Assembly (NCBI GenBank): GCA_902486425.1
Contig: CABTOK010000007.1
Coordinates: 372,001 to 436,000 of the forward strand
Reading direction: 5' to 3'
DNA: 64,000 nucleotides
Source: UBA11475 sp902486425
Lineage (GTDB): Bacteria > Bacillota > Clostridia > Christensenellales > Borkfalkiaceae
The position numbers and the translations under genes were made by a program. Numbering within the stretch: the stretch's first letter is position 1; each line of letters begins with the position of its first letter. The notes beneath the pieces were generated by a model. It had not been told where the DNA came from, ran no database searches, and was given only the letters and a program-made list of their open reading frames with translations. Positions 51,451 to 60,486 of this stretch are shown here, one piece after another.

Positions 51451-52320
51451 TTATTTTATCTGTTTATTCTCATTATCTTCTCTATCAATCGGCGGAAGAC
51501 AAATCGGATATTTTTTGATTTTATAAACTATTATAAGAGCAACTGCGATTCCTATAAAAACAAAAGATTGCCATTGCGACGGCGTAAGTCCCGTAGTTCC
51601 GCCCCTGTAATCGGTCCTGAAAAATTCTATTATAAATCTCCATACGCCGTAAGCGATAAGATAAACGATCATAGTGCAGTTAAAGCGTTTTTTGAAATAG
51701 AAAAACGTTAAAATTCCCGCAAGAACGAATAAAAATATCGCCTCGTAAAGCTGAGTTGGAACGTAATATCCCCATTTCGTAACATATTCGCCGAGAGCTT
51801 CGTTATAAACGGTTCCTTGCATATACAATCCGCCGGCAACCGGATCGGGACCGAGATACGCCCCGTGACAGCACCCTGCGAAAAGACATCCTATTCTTCC
51901 GAAACCGTGCGCAACAGTTATCCCTATCGGCGCGAATCTGAATAATTCGTTAAAATATTTAACGTGTATATTATCCTTTTTCTTAAAAATAAAATATCCT
52001 ATTCCAAAATAAATAGCGATGAACGCCGCCGCGCCGCCCGCTATGCCGCCCATTGCCGTTATACTTCCGGTGATTTTGAACCCTGCAGACGGATTTGCTA
52101 TATAGTCGTAAAGCGCCTGAAAAAGCATCGCACTCAGAAAGCCGAGTATTATAGCGAAAATAGCCGTAAAATATATAAAGTCCTGCACGTCCGACGGGAC
52201 CTTGTTAAGCGTTAAAAATCTGAACAGCAGTATTATACAGGCGAGTATTCCCACGGCTATGCATATGCCGTAAAGATGCACGCCCTTGCCGAATAATTCG
52301 AATAATGGTTGCGGATGCAT
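51451..52320 (-). CDS. lgt: Prolipoprotein diacylglyceryl transferase
   Basis: A 289-residue membrane enzyme attaching diacylglycerol to lipoprotein signal cysteines. It has about seven helices, the HGFGRIGCLFAGCCHG signature, the LYGICIAVGILA first helix, and the YGVWRFIIEFFRTD motif. CAGGAGGAC-like GAGGAC precedes the ATG. nrdR lies 54 bp upstream on the same strand. Confidence 0.96.
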   Translation of the reverse strand: MHPQPLFELFGKGVHLYGICIAVGILACIILLFRFLTLNKVPSDVQDFIYFTAIFAIILGFLSAMLFQALYDYIANPSAGFKITGSITAMGGIAGGAAAFIAIYFGIGYFIFKKKDNIHVKYFNELFRFAPIGITVAHGFGRIGCLFAGCCHGAYLGPDPVAGGLYMQGTVYNEALGEYVTKWGYYVPTQLYEAIFLFVLAGILTFFYFKKRFNCTMIVYLIAYGVWRFIIEFFRTDYRGGTTGLTPSQWQSFVFIGIAVALIIVYKIKKYPICLPPIDREDNENKQIK

Positions 52321-52374
52321 AAAAGTCCTCTTATATTAGCTGTTTTATAATATTTTAATAAATGCTTTTGAATA

Positions 52375-52827
52375 TTATTTTTTTATCATTTTTTCGAGTT
52401 CGTTCATAAAAGACGAAATATCCTTGAACGAGCGATAGACAGAAGCGAACCTTACGTAAGCGACTTCGTCTATTTCCTTAAGACCTTCCATAACCATTTC
52501 ACCGATGGCTTTGGAAGTTATTTCCTGATCGAGATTATTGTAAACTCTTTTTCTTATACTGTCTACGAGCTGATCGATTTTCTGCATGGGAACGGGACGT
52601 TTTTCGCACGCCTTTATTATCCCCGCTTTTATCTTATTCGCATCGAAGGCTTGTCTCATGCCGTCGCTTTTTACGACAAGCACTGTAGCGGTTTCAATCG
52701 TTTCGTATGTGGTGAAACGCTTGCCGCACTGCATACATTCCCTTCTTCTTCTTATCGAAGATCCGTCTTCCGACGAACGCGAATCGACAACCTTACTGTC
52801 CATACAACCGCAGTAAATACACTTCAT
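52375..52827 (-). CDS. nrdR: Transcriptional repressor NrdR
   Basis: A 150-residue repressor of ribonucleotide reductase genes. A zinc ribbon is formed by C3, C6, C31 and C34 (CIYC...CMQC), followed by RRRECMQCGKRFTTYE and an ATP-cone domain from about residue 49 (VVKSDGMRQAFDANKI). Full length. AGGGGATT precedes the ATG. No NrdR box was recognised in its own upstream region and no nrd genes are in the window. Confidence 0.96.
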   Translation of the reverse strand: MKCIYCGCMDSKVVDSRSSEDGSSIRRRRECMQCGKRFTTYETIETATVLVVKSDGMRQAFDANKIKAGIIKACEKRPVPMQKIDQLVDSIRKRVYNNLDQEITSKAIGEMVMEGLKEIDEVAYVRFASVYRSFKDISSFMNELEKMIKK

Positions 52828-52996
52828 TATAAATCCCCTGATATAAAATTCTGTATTTCTTTCGGGATCGCTTTTTTTATAGTATTATATTTTAAGCTAT
52901 CCCTGTTTTTTATTATTTTAGCATAAAAACGGCTTAAATGTCTATATTTTCAAAAAAATCGGGCAAAATATTTTAAATTTAAGGATTAAAAATATT

Positions 52997-53593
52997 ATGC
53001 TCACCGTTTGTTATATCGTTTTTATAACCTATTTTATCGCAGTCAACGTTTACGGCGCGCTTATGCTCAAATATCAGAAGGACGCCGCAGAATTTTCGTC
53101 TCTATTAAATTCCGGCGTGCTTTTTACAGACCCGCCCGCAACAAGTTATGGCGAAACCGACAAGTCAAATATACCCGAAAACGCGAACGAAAACAAAACT
53201 TCAGAAGATCGGTCCGCTTGCACGGCTGAAAATCAAGTCGCAGCTTCCGGTACCGAAGCTGCTCCCGAAAGCGAGAAAAACGAAACCGATTACTCTGAAA
53301 AAAGTCAACCGTCTCCCGTTTATTCTTCATTAAAAACGGACTATTTTACAAATAAAAAGTTCACCGAAAAGGAAGAAAGACGCATCAGAAAAATGAACAA
53401 AGAAAAAGTCGGCGACATAAAATTGTTTTTACCCGCTCTTTTAGGCGGAGCGTGCGGCGTTTACGCTTTTATGTTTATCCTGAAATATAAACTCAAAAGC
53501 ATGCTTTTTATGCTCGTTATGCCGGTTCTTACCGCCCTCGACATATACCTTGTTTATCTTCTTTTCAGCTGGAATTTCGGTTTCATAGTTTGA
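52997..53593 (+). CDS. DUF1294-like membrane protein with a long hydrophilic insert
   Basis: A 198-residue protein. One helix at about 3-25, then about 100 residues of charged, Glu/Ser/Asn-rich and probably disordered sequence, then FLPALLGGACGVYAFMFILKYKL and a final pair of helices. The last part matches the DUF1294 pattern (LLALLGGSLGA...HKT), where the gap between first helix and this motif is normally about 20-30 residues. The function of DUF1294 is unknown. AAGGATT precedes the ATG. It is divergent from nrdR. Confidence 0.65.
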   Translation: MLTVCYIVFITYFIAVNVYGALMLKYQKDAAEFSSLLNSGVLFTDPPATSYGETDKSNIPENANENKTSEDRSACTAENQVAASGTEAAPESEKNETDYSEKSQPSPVYSSLKTDYFTNKKFTEKEERRIRKMNKEKVGDIKLFLPALLGGACGVYAFMFILKYKLKSMLFMLVMPVLTALDIYLVYLLFSWNFGFIV

Positions 53594-53662
53594 TACCGTA
53601 TTTATAGATAATCTTGCTTAATACCGCAAATCTAATTTCCGTATATTTCAGTCTTTAGAAAA

Positions 53663-55159
53663 TCAGTTTCTCTTATACTTTTCGCAAAGTTTTTTAAGCT
53701 TTGACGAAATTTTTTTAGAAGTCGCGGATAAGGGAATTCTCATCGTCCAGTTGCCTGTTTCCCTTCCCGGCGTATTCATTCTGTAATCGCCGGTAAGAAG
53801 CGCAGCGTCTGTAAGAGGCAATATAAAGAGTTCCGCCTTGCACGCAAAGCCGAGTTCGATAACCGCTTCGGCAAGGTCTTTTTCGGTCTTTACCGTCTTT
53901 TTTATCTTGAATATCCCGAGACTGTTCTTAACTCCGGAATAAAAATTCTTTTTATCCCATTCCGAAAAATGTTCGATAAGCCCTATAAGGGTATCGTTAT
54001 CGTGCGTACCCGTGAAACATACCGAATTTTCTTCGATCTTTTCGGGAAGATAAAAGTTTTTTTCATCTCCGTTGAAAGCGAAAGATAAAATTCTCATTCC
54101 AGGATAGCCGCATTTTTTAAGCAGTTCTCTTACTCCGTCGTCTATTATCCCGAGATCTTCGGCTATAATCCTATCTTTCTTTACGTTATCGTGAACGATT
54201 TTGAAGAACCCTTCGCCGTCAACGTTTACCCATCTGCCGATTTTAGCGTCCGGTCTGCCGTAGTCGATTTCGTAATATCTGTCGAACCCTCTGAAATGGT
54301 CTAATCTGACATAGTCGAAAGTTTTAAGAGCGTACTTAAATCTTTTTATCCACCAGGAATACCCGTCTGACTTCATAACGTCGAAGTCGTAAACGGGATT
54401 GCCCCAAAGCTGACCGGTTTCAGAAAAATAATCCGGCGGAACACCCGCAACCTTTCTCGGGAAAAGATTGTCATCGAGTTTAAATAGATTCGGGTTCGCC
54501 CAAACGTCCGCGCTGTCGTATGCGGGATAAAAAGGCATATCGCCTATTATCGAAATACCGTTTTCTTTAGCGTATCCCTTAACCATTTCCCATTCGGAAG
54601 ATGCTTCGTACTGCAAAAACTGCCAGAACAAAATTTCTTCTTTATACTGCTTTTTTACGTATTCCATTGTATCGGGATCTCTGAACTTATATTCGGGAGC
54701 CCAGTCGTAAAAGGCTTTGCCGGCAAAAACCCCTTTTATGGTCATATAAAGAGCATAATCGCCGTATTCGTTCTTTTTTACGAATTTTTTGAACTCTTTA
54801 TCGTTTTTATCGAATCTTGAAAACGCCAGTCTTAAAATTCTGAATCTCGTATTGTAAAGTTTGCCGTAATCGACGTATTTCGAGCCGTCTTCGAAACATT
54901 TAAGTTCTTTTTCATGTAAAAGCCCTTCGCCGGCTAAAGCTTCTGGACTTATAAAATACGGATTGAACGAAAATACCGAACACGAAGAATACGGCGAATC
55001 GCCGAATCCCGTCTGATTCAGCGGTAGTACTTCCCAGAATTTTTGTCCGGATTCCTTTAAGAAATCTATAAATTCGTAACATTCCGTTCCGAAAGTGCCT
55101 ATGCCGTATTTGTTTTTCAGACTGGAAATATGTAATAAAATTCCGCTTGATCTTTTCAT
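53663..55159 (-). CDS. malQ: 4-alpha-glucanotransferase (GH77)
   Basis: A 498-residue amylomaltase that rearranges alpha-1,4-glucans in maltodextrin or glycogen use. It has the GH77 start RSSGILLHISSLKNKYGIG, the nucleophile aspartate in YVRLDHFRGFDRYY, the acid/base glutamate in RIIAEDLGII, and the third acid in FTGTHDNDT. It is of the shorter bacterial MalQ type. AAGGGCG precedes the ATG. No other starch or glycogen genes lie near. Confidence 0.95.
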   Translation of the reverse strand: MKRSSGILLHISSLKNKYGIGTFGTECYEFIDFLKESGQKFWEVLPLNQTGFGDSPYSSCSVFSFNPYFISPEALAGEGLLHEKELKCFEDGSKYVDYGKLYNTRFRILRLAFSRFDKNDKEFKKFVKKNEYGDYALYMTIKGVFAGKAFYDWAPEYKFRDPDTMEYVKKQYKEEILFWQFLQYEASSEWEMVKGYAKENGISIIGDMPFYPAYDSADVWANPNLFKLDDNLFPRKVAGVPPDYFSETGQLWGNPVYDFDVMKSDGYSWWIKRFKYALKTFDYVRLDHFRGFDRYYEIDYGRPDAKIGRWVNVDGEGFFKIVHDNVKKDRIIAEDLGIIDDGVRELLKKCGYPGMRILSFAFNGDEKNFYLPEKIEENSVCFTGTHDNDTLIGLIEHFSEWDKKNFYSGVKNSLGIFKIKKTVKTEKDLAEAVIELGFACKAELFILPLTDAALLTGDYRMNTPGRETGNWTMRIPLSATSKKISSKLKKLCEKYKRN

Positions 55160-55233
55160 TTTTCGCCCTTATATTAAAAATTTTTTATGATTTTTATTTG
55201 ATTTTGATTATGACTACAATGTTTTTTCGGAAT

Positions 55234-55968
55234 TTAGCCGATAAAACCGCCGTCTGCGGCTATCGCCTGCCCGGTTATGAAACTCGACTTTTCGGAACAA
55301 AGATAAAGTATAAGCTCTGCTATTTCTTCGGGCGTTCCTATTCTTCCCATCGCCGTCGAATCTTTAAGTTCATCGATATCTTCGGGAGTGAGTCTCGAAT
55401 TCATTTTTGTATCTATAACTCCCGGGAGAACCGCATTCACGTTTATTCCGGAAGGTCCGACTTCTTTAGCGAGAGCCTTGGTAAAGCCAATAAGAGCCGC
55501 TTTCGAAGCGGAATACACGACCTCGCACGAAGCACCCCTTTCTCCCCACATAGACGAAACGTTTACGATTTTGCCGTGTTTTTTTTCTATCATAGACGGC
55601 AAAACGGCTTTCGTAAGCAAGAATGCGGACTTCATATTGACGTTAAAAACTCTGTCGTAATCTTGTTCCGAAGTGTCCTGCAATAACCCGACGTAAGATA
55701 CGCCGGCGTTGTTTACCAGAACGTCTATAGATTTAAACTCCGTTAAAATTTCTTTTACTCCGTCCGAAACGCTTTTCGAAGAAGCCAGATCGATTTTTAC
55801 GGGATAAACGATTCCGTCATACGATTTTTGAGCTTCTTCGGCAAGTTTTTTTGCGGAGGCTTCGTTTGAGTTATATACGGCTACGACCGCATATCCGGCT
55901 TTTACGAAAGCCAGAGAAATCTGATAACCTATTCCGCCGGAAGCTCCCGTTACAATGGCAGTTCTCAC
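55234..55968 (-). CDS. FabG-like short-chain reductase
   Basis: A 244-residue classical SDR with TGASGGIG at 8-15, NNAGVSYVG, the catalytic serine in NVSSMWG, and YSASKAALIG. The last residues FITGQAIAADGGFIG are typical of 3-oxoacyl-ACP reductases (FabG/YmfI type). No fatty acid genes are adjacent, so the substrate is uncertain. The GTG start has CGGAG upstream. malQ follows by 74 bp. Confidence 0.9.
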   Translation of the reverse strand: MRTAIVTGASGGIGYQISLAFVKAGYAVVAVYNSNEASAKKLAEEAQKSYDGIVYPVKIDLASSKSVSDGVKEILTEFKSIDVLVNNAGVSYVGLLQDTSEQDYDRVFNVNMKSAFLLTKAVLPSMIEKKHGKIVNVSSMWGERGASCEVVYSASKAALIGFTKALAKEVGPSGINVNAVLPGVIDTKMNSRLTPEDIDELKDSTAMGRIGTPEEIAELILYLCSEKSSFITGQAIAADGGFIG

Positions 55969-56061
55969 TTTTAAACTCCGTTATTTCAACTGTTAAAAAA
56001 TTGTCTAAAGTTTTTATGTCACGCATAAATACTATTAAAACAATCCGGAAATCGCTGAATA

Positions 56062-56100
56062 AAACAAAAGCCCACCAAAAACAGTGGGCGACTTTTGTTT
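56062..56100 (-). terminator. Terminator at the end of efp
   Basis: AAACAAAAG-CCCAC and GTGGG-cga-CTTTTGTTT arms form a long hairpin overlapping the efp stop, with a T-rich run on the minus strand. Confidence 0.8.
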
Positions 56101-56659
56101 ATTTCTTTACTCTTTCCATGTATTCGCCGGTTCTCGTATCGATTCTGATATACTCGCCCTCTTCAACGAACATGGGAACCTGAATTTTCGTTCCGGTTTC
56201 AACAACGGCGTCCTTCATAACGTTGGTTGCCGTGTTACCCTTAACCGAAGGATCGGCCTGAGTTACCTGTAATACTACGAAGTTTTCGCATTCTACCGAG
56301 AACGCAACTCCCTTATACGATTTAACAACGACGGGATCGTTCTCTTTAATCCATTTAAGAGCGTCGGATACCTGATCGTAGTTTAACGGAGTAAGATTGT
56401 ATTCGTCGTCCATGAAGTAGTAAAGTTCTCCGTCAGAATACGAATAAGTCATATTTCTCGTAGTTATCGTAGCTTCCTGAACCTTTTCGGTCGGGTTCCA
56501 GGTTTTTTCGAGAACCGCTCCGGTTACGATGTTTTTCATTTTAGTTCTTACGAACGCCGCTCCCTTTCCGGGTTTAACGTGCTGAAAGTCTACGATCGTA
56601 TAAATGTTATTTTCGTATTCGAAAGTAACGCCTTTTCTGAATTCGCCTGCTGAAATCAT
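56099..56659 (-). CDS. efp: Elongation factor P
   Basis: A 186-residue translation factor that rescues ribosomes stalled at proline runs. Three OB-type domains are present; the tip loop carries lysine in VKPGKGAAFVRTK. The C-terminus ends with EEGEYIRIDTRTGEYMER, the standard motif. AAAAAGGAGAAATTT precedes the ATG. The M24 peptidase gene lies 39 bp upstream in the same transcript, a common clostridial pairing. Confidence 0.97.
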   Translation of the reverse strand: MISAGEFRKGVTFEYENNIYTIVDFQHVKPGKGAAFVRTKMKNIVTGAVLEKTWNPTEKVQEATITTRNMTYSYSDGELYYFMDDEYNLTPLNYDQVSDALKWIKENDPVVVKSYKGVAFSVECENFVVLQVTQADPSVKGNTATNVMKDAVVETGTKIQVPMFVEEGEYIRIDTRTGEYMERVKK

Positions 56660-56698
56660 AAATTTCTCCTTTTTATCTTTGTTTTTATCTTAAAAATT

Positions 56699-57742
56699 TT
56701 ATTTTAATATCGTAAGTTTTTTATCGTCCCTGAAAAACCTGACGGCTTTTCCGTTCTTCATATAAAGAGAATCTTCTATTCTTATACCGAATTCTCCGTC
56801 GAGATATACGCCCGGTTCGACGGTAAAACACATTCCGTCGTCCAAAATATCTCCGGATTTAGGCGATAGTCTCGGAAATTCATGTATATAAAGTCCTACA
56901 CCGTGTCCCAAAGAGTGCGTGAATAATCCTTTATAGTCGCTTTCGTCAAGAATGTCTCTCGCAATTTTATCCGCAGCGATGCCGGTCATTCCCTTTTCGA
57001 TTTTTTCTTCCGCAGTTACGTTGGCTTTTAACACGGCTTCGTAAGCGGTCATAAATTTATCGTCGGGAGTTCCCAAGAACATCATTCTCGTAATATCGGA
57101 ACAATATCCTTTATATTTACAGCCGAAATCCATAAGGATACATTGATTATTTTCGAGTTTCGCATCCGAAGTCTCGTGATGAGGAACGGCGGCGTTTTTA
57201 CCGAAAGCCACTATCGTGTCGAAGCTTGTCCCCGACGCGCCGAGCTTTTTCATGTTATCTTCAAGAACATCTCTTACATACGCTTCGGTAACGCCTTCTT
57301 TAATAAACGGCAAAGTCTTCTGATATGCTTCGAAAGCTATGTCGCAAGCTTTCTGAATATATCCGATTTCTTTATCCGATTTTATAATCTTTACTACGGT
57401 GAGTTCTTTTGTGCAGTCCGAAACCTTGAAACCGTGAGATAAAATCTGTTCGTACTCAGCTACAGTCATAACGGTATAGTCTACAAACAGTTCATCTATA
57501 CCCTGATTTTTAAGAGCTTCGAAAAAATCTTCGTAATTCTTGAATAAAACTACGTTGCACTTTCCTTCGAGAAATTCTTTTGCGTAAGAATAATATCTGC
57601 TGTCTATATAAAGAGTCTTTTCGTTCCCTTTGATTATAAGATTGCCGTCCGTCGTTTTAAGACCGGTAAAGTAATATCTGTTTATTTCGTCCGTGAAATA
57701 ATAAGCCTGATTGTCTTTGAGTTCGTAAAAATTCTCGTTCAT
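56699..57742 (-). CDS. pepP: Xaa-Pro aminopeptidase, M24 family
   Basis: A 347-residue metallopeptidase removing N-terminal residues before proline. The creatinase-like N-domain (1-120) precedes the pita-bread domain with metal ligands in LMDFGCKYKGYCSDITRM, HSLGHGVGLYIHE, and FTVEPGVYL plus FGIRIEDS. The ATG at 57742 is chosen because AAAGGAC lies just upstream; a 29-codon longer frame would begin before the predicted transcription start. It precedes efp. Confidence 0.93.
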   Translation of the reverse strand: MNENFYELKDNQAYYFTDEINRYYFTGLKTTDGNLIIKGNEKTLYIDSRYYSYAKEFLEGKCNVVLFKNYEDFFEALKNQGIDELFVDYTVMTVAEYEQILSHGFKVSDCTKELTVVKIIKSDKEIGYIQKACDIAFEAYQKTLPFIKEGVTEAYVRDVLEDNMKKLGASGTSFDTIVAFGKNAAVPHHETSDAKLENNQCILMDFGCKYKGYCSDITRMMFLGTPDDKFMTAYEAVLKANVTAEEKIEKGMTGIAADKIARDILDESDYKGLFTHSLGHGVGLYIHEFPRLSPKSGDILDDGMCFTVEPGVYLDGEFGIRIEDSLYMKNGKAVRFFRDDKKLTILK

Positions 57743-57819
57743 AATATTGTCCTTTAAAATTACGGAATTAAAACTTAAAAGGCAAAAAATACCTTCAAAA
57801 CTCTGTAAATCTACTATAT

Positions 57820-57848
57820 ATTGTAGCAAATCTTTAAGCGTGTGTCAA
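57820..57848 (-). promoter_or_regulatory. Sigma-A promoter of the pepP-efp operon
   Basis: Minus strand: TTGACA (57848-57843), 17 bp, TACAAT (57825-57820). The start is expected near 57813, giving a leader of about 70 nt. Confidence 0.87.
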
Positions 57849-57904
57849 TATATCTAAAATAAAAAAATACTATAATACGCCAAAGCGGCTAAAATATCTT
57901 AAAT

Positions 57905-58792
57905 TCAATTATTTTTTATTAGTTTTGCCGATAAATTTCCCGTTTTTAGTAAATTTTCGTAAGACCTTTTCATATACAGAGCGTCTTCCGCCTGCGTTCC
58001 CGCCGACTCGCACACAATATACGGATGAAGATCGAATTTTATCAGAGCTTTTGCCAGCGGCTCGAACTCCGGTCCATAAATACTGTCTTCAAAAGTAAGA
58101 TGGCGGATTTCACCTTTTTTCCCGTACTCTATTTTCGAAAAATGCACGTGCATGTCGTTTACTTTTTCGTATCCGAGATTTTTTATCATGTAATCAAGAA
58201 TTTCGGCAAAATTGTCTTCGGTTCTGAGCGAGCCTTGTTCTCTCGCATTGACGTGACCGAAGTCCACGCACGGATAAAAAATTTTATCGAATTTGCAGAA
58301 CTTTGTTATCTCTTCCACAGTGCCTATCTGGGCGAGTTTCCCCATCGTTTCGGGACAGAATTTTATATTTTCAAAACCGTTTTCGTATATTTTGTCGCAT
58401 AAAGTTTCCAATCTTTTTTCGGTAAGAGAAACGGCTTCGTCGCGCTGCATTTTACCTTGAGCCGCCGGATGAAAAACTATTCTGTCCGCCTGCATATATA
58501 CGGCAGCCGCAGCAGATGATAAAACATATCCGTAAGATTTAGCCGCCATTTCGTCGTCGGGATTGGCAAAATTGATAAAATACGGAGCGTGAACGGATAA
58601 TTCAACGTCCGCTTTTTTAAACGATTCGCCTATTTTAGTCGCTGTTTCTTTCGAGATATTAACGCCTCTGCCGAAAGAATATTCAAAACAATCGAGTCCG
58701 CATTTTTTAGTCCATTCGGCAGATTCGAGTCCGGTTTTAAAACCTTCATCGAAAAAACTTGCCGAATTGCCGCTCGGTCCGAATTTAATCAT
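57905..58792 (-). CDS. TIM-barrel protein of the endonuclease IV/sugar isomerase type
   Basis: A 295-residue AP-endonuclease-2 superfamily barrel. Candidate metal ligands are the histidines in LSVHAPYF and IVFHPAAQG, glutamate in KFCPETMG, aspartate and histidine in VDFGHVN, and DMHVHFSKI, and the final glutamate in IVCESAG. The spacing is like that of endonuclease IV (Nfo), but some DNA-contact segments are not obvious, so a sugar or inositol isomerase is possible. AAAGGTGAC precedes the ATG, which is 12 bp after ribF. Confidence 0.8.
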   Translation of the reverse strand: MIKFGPSGNSASFFDEGFKTGLESAEWTKKCGLDCFEYSFGRGVNISKETATKIGESFKKADVELSVHAPYFINFANPDDEMAAKSYGYVLSSAAAAVYMQADRIVFHPAAQGKMQRDEAVSLTEKRLETLCDKIYENGFENIKFCPETMGKLAQIGTVEEITKFCKFDKIFYPCVDFGHVNAREQGSLRTEDNFAEILDYMIKNLGYEKVNDMHVHFSKIEYGKKGEIRHLTFEDSIYGPEFEPLAKALIKFDLHPYIVCESAGTQAEDALYMKRSYENLLKTGNLSAKLIKNN

Positions 58793-58803
58793 ACAGTCAC
58801 CTT

Positions 58804-59553
58804 TTAAGATACTTTTCCGGTTACAAAAATTTTATCGCATATTTTAAGTTCAGATACATCCCCGGATTCAACGGTCATCATATGGTCGCTTCCGTTAAAC
58901 GATACTTTTATAAAATACTTTACCCCGTCCCTTAAAAAATACGCGTCGTATAAGCCGCTATATAAAACAATTTTAGTATAGTCGAAAAATAAAGCCGTTT
59001 CGCCGTTTTTTACGAAAATATCTTTAACCGTATAATAAAACGGGAACGAAAGTTCGGCGTTTGCATTCTCTACATCTCCGCATAAAAGCAGCTTTTTTAT
59101 ATCTCTCGTAGAAACTCTTTTCCCTTTAGCGGTAACGTCGTCTATAACGGAAAGTCCGAGACCGTTATCCGAGCAATATTTTTTAAGATAATAAACGTTC
59201 CCTTCGGCGTTCTTACCGAATGTGAAATCATTTCCGCAAACAAAACCTTTAACGTTATAATCGTTCTTCAGGGTTTTCAAAAATTCGCTTTTCGAGCGAT
59301 CCAGAAATTCTTTCGAAAGCTTAAACGAAACAATCTCTTTTATACCAGAATACGAAAAAATTTCACGACGTTCATCCGGCGTAAATATAAGTCCCGTAGT
59401 TTTACCCGTGAAAAAATTCAAGTCGCCTTCCATAAGCAAAACTGCGGGGACGGCATTAAATTTTTTTGATAAAAGAATCGTTTCTTCAATTATTTTTTTG
59501 TGTCCGATATGTACGGAATCAAAAAAACCGAGAGCTAAAATGCAATCTTTCAT
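58804..59553 (-). CDS. ribF: RibF-like FMN adenylyltransferase, kinase domain not recognisable
   Basis: A 249-residue protein whose first 170 residues match the FAD synthetase domain: LGFFDSVHIGHKKII nucleotidyltransferase motif, DFTFGKNAEGN, and RVSTRDIKKLLLCGDVENA. In normal RibF (about 310 residues) this is followed by a riboflavin kinase domain with GFPTAN. Here the last 75 residues show only a short beta-rich tail and no such motif. The protein may thus make FAD from FMN only. It has no clear ribosome site and lies 30 bp after truB in the infB operon. Confidence 0.82.
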   Translation of the reverse strand: MKDCILALGFFDSVHIGHKKIIEETILLSKKFNAVPAVLLMEGDLNFFTGKTTGLIFTPDERREIFSYSGIKEIVSFKLSKEFLDRSKSEFLKTLKNDYNVKGFVCGNDFTFGKNAEGNVYYLKKYCSDNGLGLSVIDDVTAKGKRVSTRDIKKLLLCGDVENANAELSFPFYYTVKDIFVKNGETALFFDYTKIVLYSGLYDAYFLRDGVKYFIKVSFNGSDHMMTVESGDVSELKICDKIFVTGKVS

Positions 59554-59583
59554 TTTACTAATAAATTACTGATTATTCTTATA

Positions 59584-60456
59584 CTAAATATCTCTGACAT
59601 AAGTTACTATTTTCAGTTTTTTTTCGTTAACTGTACCAACTCCCCAGAATGTGTTTTCGGAATACACCCTGTACGTTCCGTCGGGATATAAAATCTCGTC
59701 TATAAAGTAACCGTCGAGTATTCTCTGCGCGACATCCTTTTCTAAAACAAGTTTATCGAACGATAAAACTTCGTCGGACGGAATTATAAATTCAGTAACG
59801 TCGTCGGCCTCCATAAAATCGTCGAGCGTTACGGCAGAAGATTCTTTGAATATTCCCGCCTCTACCCTGTCTAAAGCCGTCATAGTAGCCTTCGTTTCAA
59901 GAGCGTAAGCAATATCTCTTCCGATAGATCTAACGTAAGTTCCTCCCTTACATTTTATATAAAAGACGAATTCGTCATCGCTCGTTTTTTCTATAAGTTT
60001 CAGATCGATAACCGTAACCTTTTTAGGTTCGAGCGTAAAATCAACGCCGCGCCTTGCAAGTTCGTACCCGCGCTTACCCATTACGCATTTCGCAGAATAC
60101 TTCGGAGGTATCTGATCCATCTCCCCTATAAATCCGGTAAGAACGTTTTCGATTTCTTCTTCAGACGGCGTTCTGTATCCGCTGTCGATTACCGTTCCCG
60201 TTTCGTCGAGAGTATCGGTTTCGTATCCGAATTTAAACGTCGCAACGTAAATTTTTGTTTTATCCAGAAGATAATCGAAAAGTCTGCTTGACTGATTTAT
60301 TCCCATCGGAAGAACTCCGCTCGCCATAGGATCAAGAGTCCCCATATGACCGAGTTTAGTCTTGCCGAACTGTTTTGTAAGTTTTTTACGACAGAGCATA
60401 ACGCACAAAGCAGAAGTCATGCCCTGAGGTTTTATAATATTTACGAACCCGTTCAT
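59584..60456 (-). CDS. truB: tRNA pseudouridine-55 synthase
   Basis: A 290-residue enzyme making pseudouridine 55 in the T loop of tRNAs. The catalytic aspartate is in GHMGTLDPMASGVLP, with family motifs FGYETDTLDETG, GEMDQIPPKYSAKCVMG, and KGGTYVRSIGRDI. A PUA-like C-terminal segment (VLEKDVAQRILDGYF) is present. A weak CGGGAA site precedes the ATG. It lies between nrnA and ribF. Confidence 0.95.
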   Translation of the reverse strand: MNGFVNIIKPQGMTSALCVMLCRKKLTKQFGKTKLGHMGTLDPMASGVLPMGINQSSRLFDYLLDKTKIYVATFKFGYETDTLDETGTVIDSGYRTPSEEEIENVLTGFIGEMDQIPPKYSAKCVMGKRGYELARRGVDFTLEPKKVTVIDLKLIEKTSDDEFVFYIKCKGGTYVRSIGRDIAYALETKATMTALDRVEAGIFKESSAVTLDDFMEADDVTEFIIPSDEVLSFDKLVLEKDVAQRILDGYFIDEILYPDGTYRVYSENTFWGVGTVNEKKLKIVTYVRDI

Positions 60457-60486
60457 AATTCCCGTTTTTCTTGTTTTAATTTAATT

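Noticed and set aside
52828..52996. NrdR box upstream of nrdR
   Set aside because: No ACACWATATATWGTGT-like palindrome could be found.
57743..57829. 29-codon upstream extension of the M24 peptidase
   Set aside because: It begins within the promoter -10 region, upstream of the likely transcription start, and the ATG at 57742 has AAAGGAC.
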